The notes beneath the pieces are model-generated. The model was given only the letters and a program-made list of their open reading frames with translations. It was not told where the DNA came from and did not search any database. From JAODBJ01 sp963782465 (GTDB lineage: Bacteria > Actinomycetota > Acidimicrobiia > IMCC26256 > PALSA-610): 64,000 nucleotides of DNA. This document shows positions 52,659 to 61,398 of the stretch, piece after piece; the stretch's first letter is position 1; each line of letters begins with the position of its first letter. Both the position numbers and the translations under genes were made by a program. Where the stretch lies: positions 62,001 through 126,000 of the forward strand of contig CAWAJR010000002.1 in assembly GCA_963782465.1 (NCBI GenBank), read 5' to 3'.

Positions 52659-54698
52659 ATGAGCCCGAGCCCCGAAGATCAGTGGCGACCGCCCGAGCCG
52701 CCCGGCCGGACCCCGCGGCCCTCGCCGCCGCGCCCCACCACCCCTCGGTCGCGTTGGCTCCCGTGGGTGATCATCGCGGTGATCGTGATCGCGGTCGTCG
52801 TCTGGCAGACGGCCCCGAGCAGTTCGCCGAACGCGGCGAAGGTCGACTACTCGACCTTCCTCTCCCAGGTGAACAAGGGCGTCGTCGACCAGATCAAGTA
52901 CGACTCCGGGAGCGGCAAGATCACCGGGAGTTACAAGGCCGGCCAGGAACAGGACGGGAAGTCGACGTTCGAGACGACCGGCCCCCAGAACGGCCTGCCG
53001 GATGCCGACATCACCCTGCTGAACGACAAGGGCGTCGGGCGCAACTACAAGGCGCCGTCGTCCGATTGGCTCGGAACGGTGCTCACGTTCGTGATCCCGC
53101 TCGGGCTGCTCGTGTTGTTCTTCGTCTGGTTGAGCCGCCGCCAGGCGGGCCAGATGGGCGCGGTGATGAACATCGGCCGTTCGCGGGCGAAGGTCTACAA
53201 CACCGAGAAACCGAAGACGACCTTTGCCGACGTCGCCGGGTACGGCGCGGTCAAGGAGGAGATCAAGGAAGTCGTCGACTTCTTGAAGTTGCCGGGCAAG
53301 TTCAAGGAGATCGGGGCGCGCATCCCGAAGGGCGTGCTGCTCGTCGGCCCTCCCGGTACCGGCAAGACGCTCATTGCGCGCGCGGTCGCCGGTGAGGCCG
53401 GTGTGCCGTTCGTGTCGGTCACCGGTTCCGACTTCATGGAGATGTTCGTCGGTGTGGGCGCGGCGCGCGTGCGCGACTTGTTCCAGACCGCGAAGAAGCA
53501 GGCGCCGGCGATCATCTTCGTCGACGAGATCGACTCGATTGGTCGGAAGCGGGGCGCCGGGCTCGGTGGCGGTCACGACGAACGCGAGCAGACGCTCAAC
53601 CAGATGCTGGCCGAGATGGACGGCTTCGAAGCAACCGAAGGCATCGTGATGATGGCGGCGACGAACCGCCCCGACGTGCTCGACCCGGCGTTGCTGCGCC
53701 CGGGGCGTTTCGACCGCCAGATCCTCGTGCCGCTCCCGACGCAGGAGGAACGGGTCGAGATCCTGCGCGTCCACATGCGCGACAAGAAGATCGCCCCCGA
53801 CGTCGACGTCAACGTCGTTGCCCGCGGCACACCGGGTATGAGCGGTGCCGACCTCTCGAACCTGGTGAACGAGGCGGCGCTGTTCGCAGTGCGCCGCGGT
53901 GAGAGCTCCGTGTACGCCGCCGATTTCGAGGCGGCGCGCGACCGCGTGTTGATGGGCTTGAAGCGCGAGTCGATGGCACTCACCGAAGAGGAAAAGGAGA
54001 TCGTCGCGTACCACGAAGGTGGGCACGCGGTGTTGGCCTATGTCCTCGAGCACGCCGATCCGCTCCACAAAGTGACGATCTTGCCCACGGGTATGGCGCT
54101 CGGTGTCACGCAGCAGTTGCCGGTTGAAGAGCGGCACATCTACAAGCGTGAGTACATCGCCGACTCGCTCGTCGTACGGCTCGGAGGTCGGGTCGCCGAG
54201 GAGCTGGTGTTCGGTCACCAGTCGACGGGCGCATCGAACGACCTGGTCGGCAATACCGAGCTCGCCCGCCGGATGGTGCGCGAGTGGGGTATGTCGGATC
54301 GCATCGGGCCGATGGCCTGGGGTTCGCAGGGAGCTGTCTTCCTGGGCGAGGACCTCATGCACACCCGCGACTACTCCGACGAGACCGCCCGCGTGATCGA
54401 CGAGGAAGTCGAACGGATCCTGCGCGACGAGGAAGCCCGGACCCGCAAGGTGCTCACCGAGCATCGTGCCGGCCTCGACGCGGTTGCGTCGGCGCTCCTG
54501 GCGAAGGAGACGCTCGAAGGCAAGGAAGTCGAGGAACTGGTCGACCAGGCGATGGGCCACAAGGCGGGTGGCCCGCGCAAGATCATCCACGCCGACGGCA
54601 CGGAAACCTACGAGGAACAGCCCGGCGAGCACGTGGTCAGCCCGGCCGAGGGTGGCGACGAAGTGATCACTCCACTCCCCCGCCCCTTCAGTAGCTGA
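52659..54698 (+). CDS. ftsH: ATP-dependent zinc metalloprotease FtsH
   Basis: A 679-residue membrane-anchored AAA+ protease. It has two N-terminal transmembrane helices (WLPWVIIAVIVIAVVVW and GTVLTFVIPLGLLVLFFVW), the Walker A GPPGTGKT near residue 230, Walker B IIFVDEIDSIG, and the second region of homology ATNRPDVLDPALLRPGRFDR. The zinc site is HEGGH near 452, with the third ligand Asp in GASNDL. Its proline-rich N-terminal tail (residues 1-30) is longer than usual. ATG 52659 has TACCAT about 26 bases upstream. It degrades misfolded membrane proteins and regulators. Confidence 0.97.
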   Translation: MSPSPEDQWRPPEPPGRTPRPSPPRPTTPRSRWLPWVIIAVIVIAVVVWQTAPSSSPNAAKVDYSTFLSQVNKGVVDQIKYDSGSGKITGSYKAGQEQDGKSTFETTGPQNGLPDADITLLNDKGVGRNYKAPSSDWLGTVLTFVIPLGLLVLFFVWLSRRQAGQMGAVMNIGRSRAKVYNTEKPKTTFADVAGYGAVKEEIKEVVDFLKLPGKFKEIGARIPKGVLLVGPPGTGKTLIARAVAGEAGVPFVSVTGSDFMEMFVGVGAARVRDLFQTAKKQAPAIIFVDEIDSIGRKRGAGLGGGHDEREQTLNQMLAEMDGFEATEGIVMMAATNRPDVLDPALLRPGRFDRQILVPLPTQEERVEILRVHMRDKKIAPDVDVNVVARGTPGMSGADLSNLVNEAALFAVRRGESSVYAADFEAARDRVLMGLKRESMALTEEEKEIVAYHEGGHAVLAYVLEHADPLHKVTILPTGMALGVTQQLPVEERHIYKREYIADSLVVRLGGRVAEELVFGHQSTGASNDLVGNTELARRMVREWGMSDRIGPMAWGSQGAVFLGEDLMHTRDYSDETARVIDEEVERILRDEEARTRKVLTEHRAGLDAVASALLAKETLEGKEVEELVDQAMGHKAGGPRKIIHADGTETYEEQPGEHVVSPAEGGDEVITPLPRPFSS

Positions 54699-54728
54699 CA
54701 CGACCGAGGCGCCGGTCGGCGCGAACGG

Positions 54729-55151
54729 TCAGCCGGCGCGGAGTTCGGCGACGGCGGCCCAGAGGTCGGTCGCGGTCGCGTTGCCGCTGAAGTGCTTGCG
54801 GGTGACGCCTTCGTGGTCGACGACCACGATGACCGGTACGCCTTCGATGCCGTAGCGCTCGTGCACGTCGCGATGCTCGTGGTACTCGATGTCGGCCACC
54901 GCGACCTCATGTGATTCGAGGGCCTTGGCCTTCTCGACCATCGGCGCGCACCCGTCGCAGGTGGACGAGGAGAACACGACCACGAGCCAGGGCGCCTCGG
55001 GGTGGGGGAAGTCGGCGCGGTGGAGTTGCGCCGGTACGGGCGCGGTCGCCGCGGTGATCATCGCGGGGGCGTGATGACGATGTTCGAGCCACCACGCGAC
55101 GCCGAGCGCGACGCTCAGCAACACCACCGCGATGCCTACCTGCACGATCAC
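54729..55151 (-). CDS. Membrane-anchored thioredoxin-like protein
   Basis: A 140-residue protein with one N-terminal helix (VGIAVVLLSVALGVAWWL) and a thioredoxin-fold domain (APWLVVVFSSSTCDGCAPMVEKAKAL) with the active-site CDGC. The later cis-Pro loop is GVPVIVVVDH. It likely reduces or isomerises thiols of extracytoplasmic proteins such as those made by neighbouring envelope genes. GTG 55151 begins 13 bases after the DUF5719 stop codon, so it belongs to that operon. Confidence 0.85.
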   Translation of the reverse strand: MIVQVGIAVVLLSVALGVAWWLEHRHHAPAMITAATAPVPAQLHRADFPHPEAPWLVVVFSSSTCDGCAPMVEKAKALESHEVAVADIEYHEHRDVHERYGIEGVPVIVVVDHEGVTRKHFSGNATATDLWAAVAELRAG

Positions 55152-55164
55152 GGCGCCAGGATAT

Positions 55165-56643
55165 TCAGCGTTCGGGTATCCCCATGGTCCGGCTGAAGCC
55201 GTCGCTGCGTACGATCGACCGTTCGACGAAGAGCGGGCGGTCGGCGCGCACCACGACCGCCGCGTCGGTGTTGCGCAATTCGGGTCGGGTATCGAGCCGC
55301 ACCGTGACGGGCACTCCCGGCTTCACTTCGATGTGCTGCAGATTGGCGGGCGCGACTTCCTTGCCCCTCACGTCGAACGTCACGCTCGCGTGCGCGGTTG
55401 CGTTCGCGACGCTCAGGATGTCGAGTTGCGACACGAGTTCGGGGGTCACCCGGCTCCGGGGGAAGACCCACGTCGTGCTGGGTACCGCCCCGCCCAGCGC
55501 GGCGGACGCGCCGGAGCCGCTCTGCCCGACGCGCGTCGCGAGATCTTCGGCGACGACCGGCACGTTGCCGTGTGCCCGCACGACGACCGTGTAGCTCACA
55601 CTCTGCGGAACGCGCACGCAGGTCGCCGGGGCGTTCGACCGGCACCCACCTACCTGGACGTTCACGACCGACTGCGGCGGGATCGGCAAGGTCTCCGGCT
55701 CGATGAGGACATTGTTGGTCGGGGCGACCTGCACGTCGACGCGCGCGTCACGATCGGTCGGGTTCATGATCCCGATGACCCGGTGACCCCCCGGTGAGGT
55801 ACGGCCGCTCGGGAACACCCATTCGTCGGCCGGCGCGGGAGCGCCGAGCGAACGGGTCTCGCCACTCAGGTTCGACACCGCTCCGTACAGGACGGTCTGC
55901 TGCGCGACGACCCGGCCGGTGCGCGCGGTGATCGTCGCGGCGACGAACGCCGTGCGCCGCACGTAGTCCTGCACCGGTATCGCGACCCGACCGTGACGGG
56001 GGATCGTCTTGCCGTGCAGTGCCGACGGGTCTTGCCGGCCGGCCTTCGTGTAGAACGACATGTCGACGACCGCGTCGTCGCCGAACGGGTTGAAGATCAC
56101 GATCCAGTCTTCGGTGCCGAGCAGCGTGGTACCCGACGCGAAGTGCCACTCCGGCGAGGCACGCGACGCGCACGGCGCCGAAGCGAACACGTTCGGTCCT
56201 GCGTTGGTTGCCTCGACGGCGACACGCGAGGCGAACGGCTCGATGATCAACGGGCCCTTGGCCGCGAGCCCGCCTGCGGGCTCGACCGTGAGCGAACCGT
56301 GCGCGGGCGCCGTGGACGTGCGGTGGAAGGTCGCGCCGCCGGTCGGGAAGGCGGTGACCGCGACGTCGACGGGCTTCGGCTCGAGGTTCGAAACGAAGAT
56401 CCGTTCGGATGCTTTGGACAGCAACGAACTGGGGGGCGGGCCGGGGCAGTACCAGGCCGAGGACCGGGCGCCGGTCCCGGCGATCGCCGCCGGGTCGGGC
56501 GGCGACTGGCCCGCGGCCTTGGTCGACCCGGCACCGTTCCCGACGACGATTGCCGCGACGAGCAGCGCCACGAGGACGAGGGCGAGTGGCCAGCGCCGGA
56601 CGGTGCCGGCCGGCGGGGCGACGCCCGGCGCCTCGGCGCTCAT
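55165..56643 (-). CDS. DUF5719-family exported protein
   Basis: A 492-residue protein with one N-terminal transmembrane or signal helix (WPLALVLVALLVAAIVV) and a long extracytoplasmic region of beta-rich repeats (IFVSNLEPKPVDVAVTAF; WIVIFNPFGDDAVVDMSF; VIGIMNPTDRDARVDVQV). DUF5719 has no assigned function and is restricted to actinobacteria as far as I know. ATG 56643 overlaps the glycosyltransferase stop (ATGA), and a thioredoxin-like gene follows. That fits an accessory envelope glycosylation factor. Confidence 0.85.
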   Translation of the reverse strand: MSAEAPGVAPPAGTVRRWPLALVLVALLVAAIVVGNGAGSTKAAGQSPPDPAAIAGTGARSSAWYCPGPPPSSLLSKASERIFVSNLEPKPVDVAVTAFPTGGATFHRTSTAPAHGSLTVEPAGGLAAKGPLIIEPFASRVAVEATNAGPNVFASAPCASRASPEWHFASGTTLLGTEDWIVIFNPFGDDAVVDMSFYTKAGRQDPSALHGKTIPRHGRVAIPVQDYVRRTAFVAATITARTGRVVAQQTVLYGAVSNLSGETRSLGAPAPADEWVFPSGRTSPGGHRVIGIMNPTDRDARVDVQVAPTNNVLIEPETLPIPPQSVVNVQVGGCRSNAPATCVRVPQSVSYTVVVRAHGNVPVVAEDLATRVGQSGSGASAALGGAVPSTTWVFPRSRVTPELVSQLDILSVANATAHASVTFDVRGKEVAPANLQHIEVKPGVPVTVRLDTRPELRNTDAAVVVRADRPLFVERSIVRSDGFSRTMGIPER

Positions 56644-58955
56644 ACTTCCCGCTCCGCCGGGCCGCTCGGGCCCTCTTCCCGCTCCGCCGGGCCGCTCGGG
56701 CCCTCTTCCCGCTCCGCCGCCGGGCCCGGCTTGGGAACCCGGCGCCACCGCGAGAACCACAAGCCGATCGCACCGATCCAGCACAACGCTTCGAAGGTCA
56801 GCCACAGCGGCCGCGCGGCTCCCCCGTCGTAGTGCAGGTCGACGGTGCCGGCCGGCGTCGTCGCGAACGCGTTCGACCATCCGAACGCGCGCTCGTGCTT
56901 CGGCGCCGCGCCGGTGGCGTTGGAAGCCGAGAGCGACGTCGGTCGCGCCTTCACGGTCGCGTGCCAGCCGGCGCTGTACGCATCGGCGAGCAGCAAGGTG
57001 CCCGACGTACGAACCCGCGACGCGTGGTACGGGCCGTGCACGGGCGTCGAACCGCTGAGGTCGGCGCGCAATCCCGCTTCGGTCGCCGCGGTCGCGCTGT
57101 CGCCGGCGGCAACGACACGGGTGGTGGAGGGGACGATGGCACGCGCCGGTGCCCACGCCTCGTTCTGGTAGAGGAGCATGTCGGGCTCGGCTTGTACGAC
57201 GCCGAGGTCGAGCTGTTCGGCGAGCGACTCGACGACGCGCGGGTCGTACGGCCGGGCGACACCACCGCCGGGGGCGATGCGGCGTACGACCGCGATGTAC
57301 CGCACACCCATCGTCGCGAGCAGATGGCCGAAGCGCGCCGTCTTGCGGGCAGTCAGCAACCCGATCGCCTGGTCCATCACCGGCTCACCGTTACCGGCTC
57401 GCGCCAGGAAGGTGTTCCGCACGTCGCCGGCGCCGTTCTCGCTGAGCCCGTAGGTGGTGCCGTGCGAATCGCGACCGCCGACCGGCAGCACGTCGGGGTC
57501 GCCGATCCAGAGCACCCTGAAGTCGCCGAGGCGCTGGTCGTTGTTCATCCAGGTCACCGACTGCGCCCAATCGCGTGTCGGCGTGCGCCAGCGGCCGCCG
57601 ATCGAGTCGGCGATGAGCCCGGTCATGGGCAGCAGGAGCCCGAGCACCGCGGCGACCGCCGCGACCTGGCGCCAGCCGAAGAGGAACTGGCGGAGGTCGT
57701 CGGCGAAAGCCGCCACGCCAAGCGCAGCGGCGAGCGCGAGCCCGAGCGCCGCCCCGACGAGCACCCCTTCCGGCTCGGGCCGGGCCAACGAATGATCGAG
57801 ACGGCCGGGCAGCCAGGCAAGCCCGTACGACACGACGACGAGCATCCACGCCCGCCCGGTCCACACGAGCCGTGACCCCGTCGCGACGACGAGCGGGAGC
57901 GCAGCGGCCACGAGCAAACCCCACGGTGCCCATCCCCCGCCGGCGGGCCCGGTCGCGAACCGCAGGATCGCGCCCAACGATTCCGGTTGCCGGGCGACGA
58001 GGCCGAGCATCGCCCGATCGCCGCTGAACCACGCGAACGTCCACGGTACGAGCAGCACCGCGGCCAGCACGAGCGCGACCAGCGCCGCGACCAACGTGCG
58101 GCTCGAGAACCGGATACCGCCGACGAGGGGGCCGGCCAGCACGAATGCGAGTGCCGCGACCGGCGCGAAGAACACGCCGAACGGGAAGAACCCGGCGACG
58201 ATCGCCGAGAGGACCGCGACGACGAGCAGGCTCGGACGGTTGGGCGCGGTGGCGGCTTCGGTCCCGACCGCCGGCGCACCCGTCGCCCGTACGAGCGCGG
58301 CGAGCACAAAGGGGGCGAAGGCGTAGAGCAGGAGGCTGCCGAGGTGTCCTTGGGCGATCGCGTTGCGCGGCAACGGGTTCACTGCGTAGGCGACAGCACC
58401 CGCGAGGGCCGGGAACGGCGAACGGGCAAGCGGGCGAGCCAGCTTGTAGACGCCCCACGCGCCGAGCGGGATCGCGAACGCAACCACGATCGTGCGAGCC
58501 AACCCGACATCGCCGAACAGCACGGTGGAGAGCAACGCCATGAACGCGTACGCGGGTGTCGCCGGCGCGTCCACGCCGAGCCCGCTGCGCTGCCACGGGG
58601 CCCAGAACGTGTGGAACAGCGCACCGATACCCGGCCATTGCCGCAAGGCACCGACCTCGGGGACGCGCCCGAACAACAGGTCGCGCGAGCCGAACAGCAA
58701 CACGACGGCAACGACGATGGTCGCGATGGATGCGGGGTGGCGCAGCCGGTCGCTCGCGCGGGTCGCCGCCTCGCGGGTACGGGCCGACGCGTCGAGCAGA
58801 CGATCGGGAGCGTTGAAACGGCGCGTGATCAGGGTCCGAAGGCGCGCGCTCCCGCGCACCATCAGGTCGCGCACGTCGCTGTCGTCGACCCGGCGCAGCG
58901 ACTGCGCGTCGCGCCGGGCGCGGCGCACATCGCCGATCTGTGAGAGGTTCGCCAA
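56640..58955 (-). CDS. Glycosyltransferase, membrane C-terminal part (continues the GT2 fragment)
   Basis: 771 residues open in one frame, with a dozen hydrophobic segments (IATIVVAVVLLFGSRDLLFG, ARTIVVAFAIPLGAWGVY, LAFVLAGPLVGGIRF) and an extracytoplasmic tail ending in EREEGPSGPA repeats. LGGWLANLSQIGDVRRARRDAQ at its start, just before the listed ATG, continues the linker expected after a GT2 domain. The connecting segment with KSYSGLALVWVLPSAFV lies in another frame, so two one-base shifts (about 58970 and 59115-59140) split a gene that begins at 59879 and would encode roughly 1,070 residues. It overlaps DUF5719 by 4 bases. Confidence 0.75.
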   Translation of the reverse strand: MANLSQIGDVRRARRDAQSLRRVDDSDVRDLMVRGSARLRTLITRRFNAPDRLLDASARTREAATRASDRLRHPASIATIVVAVVLLFGSRDLLFGRVPEVGALRQWPGIGALFHTFWAPWQRSGLGVDAPATPAYAFMALLSTVLFGDVGLARTIVVAFAIPLGAWGVYKLARPLARSPFPALAGAVAYAVNPLPRNAIAQGHLGSLLLYAFAPFVLAALVRATGAPAVGTEAATAPNRPSLLVVAVLSAIVAGFFPFGVFFAPVAALAFVLAGPLVGGIRFSSRTLVAALVALVLAAVLLVPWTFAWFSGDRAMLGLVARQPESLGAILRFATGPAGGGWAPWGLLVAAALPLVVATGSRLVWTGRAWMLVVVSYGLAWLPGRLDHSLARPEPEGVLVGAALGLALAAALGVAAFADDLRQFLFGWRQVAAVAAVLGLLLPMTGLIADSIGGRWRTPTRDWAQSVTWMNNDQRLGDFRVLWIGDPDVLPVGGRDSHGTTYGLSENGAGDVRNTFLARAGNGEPVMDQAIGLLTARKTARFGHLLATMGVRYIAVVRRIAPGGGVARPYDPRVVESLAEQLDLGVVQAEPDMLLYQNEAWAPARAIVPSTTRVVAAGDSATAATEAGLRADLSGSTPVHGPYHASRVRTSGTLLLADAYSAGWHATVKARPTSLSASNATGAAPKHERAFGWSNAFATTPAGTVDLHYDGGAARPLWLTFEALCWIGAIGLWFSRWRRVPKPGPAAEREEGPSGPAEREEGPSGPAEREV
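56646..56719. repeat. 30-bp tandem repeat in the glycosyltransferase C-terminus
   Basis: Two perfect 30-bp units (56646-56675 and 56676-56705) and a truncated third up to about 56719. In the minus-strand frame they encode a ten-residue repeat EREEGPSGPA at the very end of the protein. In-frame length means copy-number change would not break the gene. Confidence 0.85.
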
Positions 58956-59081
58956 CCAACCGCCGAGCAGCCCGCGCGCGGCCGTACTGGCGGACGACCA
59001 ACATGCCGACGACTTCGAGGATCGTGAGGACGAACGCGCTCGGCAGTACCCAGACGAGCGCGAGGCCCGAGTACGACTTCA

Positions 59082-59879
59082 TCAACACCCGGATCCGGCC
59101 GCGGGTCTGGCCCGCGTGATCGCCGCCGCCGACCCCACCGCGACGCGCTCCTCGCGCGCGGCAACCTGGCGGTGCCGCACGCGGGCGTCGGGCGCCACGA
59201 GCACGCGCGCTCCCGCGAGCCGCGCCCGCCAGCAGAGGTCGAGGTCGTCGGAGCCCGGGAACGTCGCCGCGTCGAACCCGTGCAGTTCGCCGAAGAGGTC
59301 GGCGCGCACGAGCATCGCGGCGTGCGACACGTAGAAGACGTCACGCACCGCGTCGTGCTGTTCCTGGTCGACTTCCCGCGGTTCGATGCCGCTGAACGGC
59401 ACGCCGTAGTGGTCGATCGACATCCCGACCTCGAGGAGCACGTCGGGATGGTCGTGATCGACGAGCTTCGGCCCGACGATCCCGGCGTTCGACCGGTAGG
59501 CCTCTTCGACCATCACGCGCACGGCGTCGGGTTCGAAGGCGACGTCGTCGTGGCAGAACAACAGGAAGGTGGCACCCTCCACGGTGTCGAGCGCGTGGTT
59601 CGCTGCGTCGGGGAACCCGCTGCCCGGTTCGCCGAGCCGGCGCACGTAGGCCTTCGGCATCACCGCGGCGATGCGCGGCGTCGGATCTTCACCGGACCCG
59701 TTGTCCAGTACCAGGACGGAAAGCGAGGGATAGTCCTGGGCGGCAAGGGAGGCCAGTGCCTCCTCGAGCCAGGCGCCGGCGTCGCTGGTGACGAGGATCG
59801 CCACCACCGGGGGGACCGAGACGGTCGGCTCGAGAGGGTCGAGGAGGCCGGGCCCGCCGGGTGACTCGGACATCTCCAT
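59082..59879 (-). CDS. GT2 glycosyltransferase domain (N-terminal part of a split gene)
   Basis: About 265 residues of a family 2 glycosyltransferase: VAILVTSDAGAWLEEALASL, LVLDNGSGEDPT (nucleotide-sugar Asp), LFCHDDVAFEPDAV (DxD-like), then FPGSDDLDLCWRARLAG (ED/DD acceptor motif). The frame ends prematurely after RHRQVAAREER because of a one-base shift near 59115-59140. ATG 59879 follows TATCCT by 11 bases. It probably transfers sugars to a lipid-linked or cell-wall acceptor, with the membrane domain downstream. Confidence 0.82.
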   Translation of the reverse strand: MEMSESPGGPGLLDPLEPTVSVPPVVAILVTSDAGAWLEEALASLAAQDYPSLSVLVLDNGSGEDPTPRIAAVMPKAYVRRLGEPGSGFPDAANHALDTVEGATFLLFCHDDVAFEPDAVRVMVEEAYRSNAGIVGPKLVDHDHPDVLLEVGMSIDHYGVPFSGIEPREVDQEQHDAVRDVFYVSHAAMLVRADLFGELHGFDAATFPGSDDLDLCWRARLAGARVLVAPDARVRHRQVAAREERVAVGSAAAITRARPAAGSGC

Positions 59880-59954
59880 GAGCGCGGAGAAGGATACAGC
59901 GGTCGAACGAAAGGGATCGCGCGCCGCCGGTTGCCCTCCCGCCGACAAGGGTGC

Positions 59955-59983
59955 TTGCAAAAGTTAGCACTTCGTGTTATCAT
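59955..59983 (+). promoter_or_regulatory. Strong sigma-70-type promoter
   Basis: TTGCAA (59955-59960), a 17-base spacer, then TATCAT (59978-59983). It is the most canonical promoter in the window and strikingly AT-rich against its surroundings. It drives the small gene at 60043. Confidence 0.7.
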
Positions 59984-60042
59984 CGCGAGCAGACGGGGCG
60001 GCTACCTCAGCCTTCCCGCCACGACGAACGAAGGAGTTGACC

Positions 60043-60354
60043 ATGCCCGACGTGCGCAAGACGCTCACCGACGCCGGTTACATCGCGATCGGCCTCGGCG
60101 TCATGGGCTTCCAGCAGGCCCAAGTGCAACGCCGAGAGCTGCAGGGCCGGCTCGAATCGGCGTCCACCCACCTCGGCGAGGCCGCCCGCGACGGCAAGGC
60201 GCGGGTCGAAGACCTCGTCGGAGAGGTCGGCCACCGAGTAGAGCCGCTCATGGAGCGGGTCGACGGTCGCGTCGCCGACCTGCCCGACCCCGTGAACCGG
60301 GCCGTGCAACCGGTGTACACGAAGATCCGGGAACTGGTGGGCTCCGCCTCCTGA
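60043..60354 (+). CDS. Small helical protein of unknown function
   Basis: A 103-residue protein: a short hydrophobic segment (AGYIAIGLGVMGF) near the N-terminus, then a charged helical region (RRELQGRLESASTHLGEAARDGKARVEDLVGEVG) resembling apolipoprotein- or LEA-like amphipathic helices. ATG 60043 follows AAGGAG. A canonical promoter and a TTCG-tetraloop terminator frame it as its own well-expressed unit. I do not recognise the family. A membrane-associated structural or stress role is possible. Confidence 0.75.
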   Translation: MPDVRKTLTDAGYIAIGLGVMGFQQAQVQRRELQGRLESASTHLGEAARDGKARVEDLVGEVGHRVEPLMERVDGRVADLPDPVNRAVQPVYTKIRELVGSAS

Positions 60355-60382
60355 GTCCCGGAACTTCCGAGTCCCCCCAACG

Positions 60383-60412
60383 GTGGGGCGTCGCTTTCGA
60401 GCGGCGCCCCAC
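60383..60412 (+). terminator. Intrinsic terminator with TTCG tetraloop
   Basis: GTGGGGCGTCGCT (60383-60395), loop TTCG, AGCGGCGCCCCAC (60400-60412), pairing at 12 of 13 positions. TCGTTTTG follows as the T tract. It ends the small helical gene and lies 14 bases before the cofD -10. Confidence 0.85.
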
Positions 60413-60425
60413 TCGTTTTGTCGCC

Positions 60426-60431
60426 TACCGT
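60426..60431 (+). promoter_or_regulatory. TACCGT -10 element for cofD
   Basis: TACCGT is 6 bases before GTG 60438, a leaderless arrangement for the F420 operon. Confidence 0.45.
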
Positions 60432-60437
60432 CGCGCC

Positions 60438-61376
60438 GTGCTCGTCGCGCTCGCCGGTGGAGTCGGAGCGGCCCGTTTCCTGCGTGGCCTCGTACGCGTC
60501 GTGCCTCCCGCGGACGTCACTGCGGTCGTGAACACTGCCGACGACGACATGTTCCACGGCCTTTCCGTATCGCCCGATCTCGACTCGGTCACCTACACGC
60601 TTGCCGATGCGTCGAACGAGGCCCAGGGGTGGGGGCTCGAAGGCGAAACGTTCGCAACGCTCGGCGCGCTCGCCCGCTATGGCGTCCCCACCTGGTTCGG
60701 GCTCGGCGACAAGGACATCGCGACACACCTTTTCCGGACGGAACGCCTGCGCGCCGGCGCGTCGCTGTCGCAAGTCACTGCCGAGATCGCTGCCGCGTGG
60801 GGCGTCGAAACCCGGCTCGTGCCGATGACCGACGATCGTGTCGCCACCCGCATCACCGTGCGCGACGAAAACGGCACGACCCGCGAGATCGCGATGCAGG
60901 AGTGGTTCGTACGTGAACGCGCGCAATCGCCGGTCGTGTCCGTGCGCTTCGACGGCGCCGCCGACGCCCGGCCCGCGCCGGGAGTACTCGACGCGCTGCA
61001 CGACGCTTCGAGCATCGTGATCTGCCCGTCGAACCCGATCATCTCGATCGGGCCGATCCTCGCGGTACCGGGCATTCGCGATGCGCTCGTTGCCCGCCGC
61101 GAACATGTCGTCGCGGTCAGCCCGATCGTGGGCGGCGCCCCCGTGCGCGGACCAGCCGACCGTTTGATGGGACCACTCGGCGTCGACGTGTCGTGCGTCG
61201 GCGTGGCGCAGGCCTACCGCGAGGTTGCCGGCGCCCTCGTGATCGACGCCGTCGATCGCGACCGCGCGGCCGAGGTGGAAGCGCTGGGTGTGCACGCCGT
61301 CGTCACCGACACGATCATGCGCAGCCCTGAAGTCGCTGCCGCGCTGGCACGCGAGACGCTCGCCGCGGTCGCGTAG
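60438..61376 (+). CDS. cofD: 2-phospho-L-lactate (or PEP) transferase CofD/FbiA
   Basis: A 312-residue CofD/FbiA enzyme that joins the lactyl- or enolpyruvyl-diphospho-5'-guanosine donor to Fo, giving (dehydro)F420-0. Family motifs are VALAGGVGAARFLRGL at the N-terminus, VNTADDDMFHGLSVSPDLDSVTYTLAD, LGDKDIATHLFRTERLRAG, PSNPIISIGPIL and VSPIVGGAPVRGPADRLM. In actinobacteria the donor is usually the PEP-derived form, finished by an FbiB-type reductase. The GTG start is set by TACCGT upstream. cofE follows after a 22-base gap with its own TAGCGT. Confidence 0.95.
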   Translation: MLVALAGGVGAARFLRGLVRVVPPADVTAVVNTADDDMFHGLSVSPDLDSVTYTLADASNEAQGWGLEGETFATLGALARYGVPTWFGLGDKDIATHLFRTERLRAGASLSQVTAEIAAAWGVETRLVPMTDDRVATRITVRDENGTTREIAMQEWFVRERAQSPVVSVRFDGAADARPAPGVLDALHDASSIVICPSNPIISIGPILAVPGIRDALVARREHVVAVSPIVGGAPVRGPADRLMGPLGVDVSCVGVAQAYREVAGALVIDAVDRDRAAEVEALGVHAVVTDTIMRSPEVAAALARETLAAVA

Positions 61377-61384
61377 CACCCCGC

Positions 61385-61390
61385 TAGCGT
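61385..61390 (+). promoter_or_regulatory. TAGCGT -10 element for cofE
   Basis: TAGCGT sits 8 bases before GTG 61399. cofE can thus be expressed leaderless independently of cofD. Confidence 0.4.
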
Positions 61391-61398
61391 CCCGACGC

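Noticed and set aside
51786..54701. A 971-codon open frame antisense to ftsH continuing into the CPBP gene
   Set aside because: Only the last 236 codons carry family motifs. The rest is antisense to ftsH and shows low-complexity residues typical of high-GC shadow frames.
59963..59971. CIRCE-like half site TTAGCACTT upstream of the small helical gene
   Set aside because: The second half (GAGTGCTAA nine bases later) is absent, so it is not an HrcA operator. The sequence is better explained as promoter spacer.
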